A stretch of DNA of 7,850 bases, from contig JBCBZH010000210.1 of NCBI GenBank assembly GCA_039815415.1, forward strand, positions 1 to 7,850, given 5' to 3'. Shown piece after piece: positions 5,631-7,850 of this stretch. Position numbers and translations under genes: made by a program. Position 1 is the first letter of the stretch. Each line of letters begins with the position of its first letter. A model generated the notes under the pieces. It was given only the letters and a program-made list of their open reading frames with translations, did not search any database and had not been told where the DNA came from. The stretch comes from JBCBZH01 sp039815415 (GTDB lineage: Bacteria > Bacteroidota > Rhodothermia > Rhodothermales > Rubricoccaceae).

Positions 5631-6443
5631 CTAGCGAAGTGAGGAGAGGACGGACTCAGCACGCTGACGCAGGGCTGGGTCGTCGTCGTTGGCATCCAGA
5701 GCGCGAAGGGCTGAAGTAGCGGCCTCACGAGCGTCGCTCGTACGGCCCGCTGCAGACAACGCTTCCGACGCTGGGACGAGAATGGACGGGACGGTTGGAA
5801 AGAGCAGGAGCGCGAGGTCAGCCGTGTCGCCAGCGCGAGAGTCGGACGTGCGGGCTAGCGCATCAAGGGCCAGTGCCCAGGCTCGCATCTGGCGTGGATT
5901 GGCGTCGATCACTGCGAGGAGCGTTTCAGCAGCCTCGGCATAGCGTCCGGCTCTGTAGGCCTCTTCTCCCGGCAGCTCGGTATCGGACGCGTCAGCAGGT
6001 CGAGCTGGCGACGGGTTTCGAGGCCGAGAGGGAGCGGTGGCTTGGCGCTCTTGCGGATCCAGGCGTTGGGCACGCTCCCGCACCTCTTGGGCCCGAGAAG
6101 CATCACCGGACGCTTCGAGTGCATCCGCGTATCGTCGCTGAATCGACGCGTCATCTGGCGCAAGCGTGGTCGCCAGCTCCGCATGGTACAGGGCCTCCGC
6201 TGTCAGCCCTTGTGCGTGGTACGCCTCGGCCATCGCATCGAGGACGACAGGGTCTTCGGGATAGATCGCCAACACGTCGTTCAATCGGGTCACGGCTCGA
6301 GCTGGATCCCCACTGTAGAGTGCGGCGAGCGCGGAAATGAACAGGGGTTCGGCGGACGCGCGATCCGGAACCTGTCCTCCCTGTGCACGGACGGGGATCG
6401 CCAGCGCGCTGGCGAGGACGACGATAGGGACGAGTCGGTGCAT
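5631..6443 (-). CDS. Secreted tetratricopeptide-repeat (TPR) protein
   Basis: A 270-aa protein with a signal peptide (residues 1-20, ending PVRA before Gln21), so it is periplasmic or outer-membrane associated. Three N-terminal TPR units are recognisable at about 33-66 (ALYSGDPARAVTRLNDVLAI.. YPEDP), 67-100 (AEAYHAQGLTAEALYHAELA) and 101-133 (YADALEASGDASRAQEV). A Pro/Arg/Ser-rich linker lies at about 134-157. A second helical block starts at about 159 (EEAYRAGRYAEAAETLLAVI) and continues with two or so degenerate repeats to about residue 252. TPRs form protein-binding scaffolds and no catalytic motif is seen. It is the first gene of the minus-strand cluster with DUF4292 and EnvC-like genes, so it probably scaffolds or assists an envelope process. 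Start ATG 6443 directly precedes the signal peptide. No Shine-Dalgarno sequence is seen upstream, where the coding strand reads CTTTCCCT just before ATG. Confidence 0.85.
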   Translation of the reverse strand: MHRLVPIVVLASALAIPVRAQGGQVPDRASAEPLFISALAALYSGDPARAVTRLNDVLAIYPEDPVVLDAMAEAYHAQGLTAEALYHAELATTLAPDDASIQRRYADALEASGDASRAQEVRERAQRLDPQERQATAPSRPRNPSPARPADASDTELPGEEAYRAGRYAEAAETLLAVIDANPRQMRAWALALDALARTSDSRAGDTADLALLLFPTVPSILVPASEALSAAGRTSDAREAATSALRALDANDDDPALRQRAESVLSSLR

Positions 6444-6514
6444 AGGGAAAGATCGCGCTCGCGGAGGCCACGGGTGCGAACGCTACCTTCTAGCGTCTTC
6501 GTACACCTGCTTGC
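6444..6514. promoter_or_regulatory. Divergent intergenic region with a short palindrome, probable site of two promoters
   Basis: The 71 bp separate the start codons of the minus-strand TPR gene and the plus-strand transporter, so both promoters must lie here or overlap the gene ends. It contains the perfect inverted repeat ACGCTA (6480-6485) / TAGCGT (6491-6496) with a 5-nt spacer, 18 nt before the transporter ATG and 36 nt from the TPR ATG. No convincing -10/-35 or Bacteroidota TAnnTTTG/TTTG boxes were found, and neither gene has a Shine-Dalgarno sequence. Confidence 0.5.
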
Positions 6515-7850
6515 ATGGCTGATACTGTTGCGTCGCGCGTTCGCGCCCTGGACACGACGCTGATCATCTTCATCATCATCGTGCTGGCGGCTGTGCTGAC
6601 GTGGATCGTGCCGCCGGGGGCATTCGAGCGCACAGAGATTGACGTGCCAGGAGCAGGTACCCGAGAGGTGGTGGTGCCGGGTTCCTTCGAACGGCTGGAG
6701 CGGAGCGATGCGGGGATCGTGAGCCGGGTGATGCACTCGGTCGGGATGGTGTTCAAGGCGCCCATTCTCGGGTTTGTTGATCCGGACGCGGCTCCAATCA
6801 TCGCGTTTGTGCTCTTCATCGGGGGGGCGTTTTCCATTCTCACGGCAACGGGCGCTGTGAACGCGGGCTTGCGCCGCATGGTGCGTGCAGCAGAGCGATC
6901 GCCTCGGATCGAGGCGATGTTGATCCCGCTGTTTATGACGCTGTTTTCACTGGCTGGAGCAGTCTTCGGGATGGCCGAAGAGACCATTCCGTTTGTGCTC
7001 ATCTTCGTCCCCCTGGCTCTGGCGCTGGGGTACGACAGCCTCACAGGGGCTGCGATTCCGTTCCTCGGATCAGCGGCGGGGTTTGCTGCAGCGTTTTTTA
7101 ACCCGTTCACCGTGGGGGTGGCGCAGGGGCTCGCTGGCGTGCCGGTGTTTTCGGGTGTCGGGTTTCGGCTCGTGCTGTGGGTGATTACCACGTCCGCCGT
7201 TATTGCATTTGTCGTTTGGCATGCCCGCCGAGTCCGACGTACACCAACGCACAGTCCTGTCCACGCGATGGACCGGCAGGTCCGCGCTGACCTTCCAGAC
7301 GACGCCAACGACGCGTTCACTGGCCGTCACAAAGCTGTCCTGGCGTTGTTCGCTGTCGGGCTCGTCGTGCTGGTCTGGGGCGTTCTGCCTGCAGAGGAGA
7401 CCTATTCTCTCGGTGGGGCTGAGGTCGTCATTCGAGGGCTGAGCAGCTTCATTGGCGGGGATCCATGGTACATCATAGAGATTGCTGCTCTCTTCATCGC
7501 GATGGGCGTTGGAATGGCCGTGGTGGGTGGAATGACGCCGAACGCGGCCGCTCGGGCGTTTACGGAGGGCATTCGGGATCTGGCTCCCACGGCTGCCATC
7601 ATCGGGCTGGCGAGAGGCATCCTGGTCGTGCTTCAGGACGGCCAGACCATCGACACGATCCTCCATGGTCTGGCTTCGACCCTCGATGGAACGGGCTCCA
7701 CGGTTGCAGCCATGTCCATGTTCGGTGCTCAGACACTCATCAACCTGTTTGTCCCGAGCGGGAGCGGGCAGGCCGCGCTGACAATTCCGCTGATGGCACC
7801 ACTCGCGGATTTGCTAGGCGTGTCGCGCCAGACAGCAGTGTTGGCGTTCC
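6515..7850 (+). CDS. YfcC-family (DcuC/ArcD-like) membrane transporter, 3' end beyond the window
   Basis: An open reading frame from ATG 6515 to the right edge shows 445 residues with no stop. It is a polytopic inner-membrane protein. The first helix (about 14-33) ends in the TWIVPPGAFER motif typical of this family. Further hydrophobic segments lie at about 92-110, 133-150, 157-172, 180-196, 217-236, 273-291, 319-340 and 355-373. A charged, Arg/Asp-rich loop spans about 237-272. Diagnostic motifs are FGMAEETIPF (151-160), AAFFNPFTVGVAQG (192-205) and PSGSGQAALTIPLMAPLADL (414-433). YfcC/DcuC-superfamily members are predicted secondary carriers of carboxylates or amino acids; the substrate here cannot be told from sequence. 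Family members are usually around 460-510 aa, so little is missing. The start is fixed by an in-frame TAG at 6491-6493 with no other start codon after it. No Shine-Dalgarno sequence is present. It diverges from the TPR gene and probably has no functional link with it. Confidence 0.88.
   Translation, partial: MADTVASRVRALDTTLIIFIIIVLAAVLTWIVPPGAFERTEIDVPGAGTREVVVPGSFERLERSDAGIVSRVMHSVGMVFKAPILGFVDPDAAPIIAFVLFIGGAFSILTATGAVNAGLRRMVRAAERSPRIEAMLIPLFMTLFSLAGAVFGMAEETIPFVLIFVPLALALGYDSLTGAAIPFLGSAAGFAAAFFNPFTVGVAQGLAGVPVFSGVGFRLVLWVITTSAVIAFVVWHARRVRRTPTHSPVHAMDRQVRADLPDDANDAFTGRHKAVLALFAVGLVVLVWGVLPAEETYSLGGAEVVIRGLSSFIGGDPWYIIEIAALFIAMGVGMAVVGGMTPNAAARAFTEGIRDLAPTAAIIGLARGILVVLQDGQTIDTILHGLASTLDGTGSTVAAMSMFGAQTLINLFVPSGSGQAALTIPLMAPLADLLGVSRQTAVLAF

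Noticed and set aside
6490..7320. 276-aa antisense frame opposite the transporter, and another at 7070-7666
   Set aside because: The plus-strand frame carries clear YfcC-family motifs and membrane segments; the antisense products are low-complexity Ser/Arg/Thr/Ala sequences.

Overview
The window (about 63-65% GC by eye) looks like a chromosomal segment from a high-GC member of the Bacteroidota/Rhodothermota line, probably Rhodothermia-like. This placement is an inference. It rests on three things: the order TPR protein - DUF4292 lipoprotein - EnvC/M23 protein, which is typical of Bacteroidota; the near absence of Shine-Dalgarno sequences, with msrB the clear exception; and an acidic, enlarged ribosomal protein S1. 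No mobile element, tRNA, rRNA, CRISPR array or phage gene was seen.

Layout, left to right. Positions 1-107 are the 3' end of cmk (cytidylate kinase), followed by rpsA (ribosomal protein S1), in the widespread cmk-rpsA arrangement. rpsA has six S1 domains preceded by an acidic, low-complexity N-terminal region of about 200 residues. It ends at a textbook intrinsic terminator with an 11-bp stem, UUCG tetraloop and T-rich tail. A long perfect-type hairpin then lies just before msrB (methionine-R-sulfoxide reductase). Downstream of msrB is a convergent intergenic region with a 14-bp stem-loop that probably separates it from the opposing operon.

On the minus strand, transcribed right to left from about 6443 to 3314, lies a three-gene cell-envelope cluster. 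Its genes encode a secreted TPR protein, a DUF4292 lipoprotein (LolA/LolB-like fold class by family knowledge) and an EnvC-like coiled-coil protein. The EnvC-like protein has a LytM domain that has lost the HxH zinc/catalytic motif, so it is more likely an activator of cell-wall amidases than an enzyme. The TPR and DUF4292 genes are only 3 nt apart, which suggests translational coupling. The three products would all act outside the cytoplasmic membrane, probably in envelope biogenesis or division.

On the plus strand, diverging from the TPR gene across a 71-bp gap that contains a short palindrome, begins a polytopic transporter of the YfcC/DcuC-like family. It runs off the right edge of the window.

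Most of the content is core and recognisable, and I do not see a convincing undescribed system. The most interesting points are the S1 N-terminal extension with its internal canonical start-like motif, the degenerate LytM domain within the TPR-DUF4292-EnvC cluster, and the hairpins at msrB and at the divergent intergenic region.
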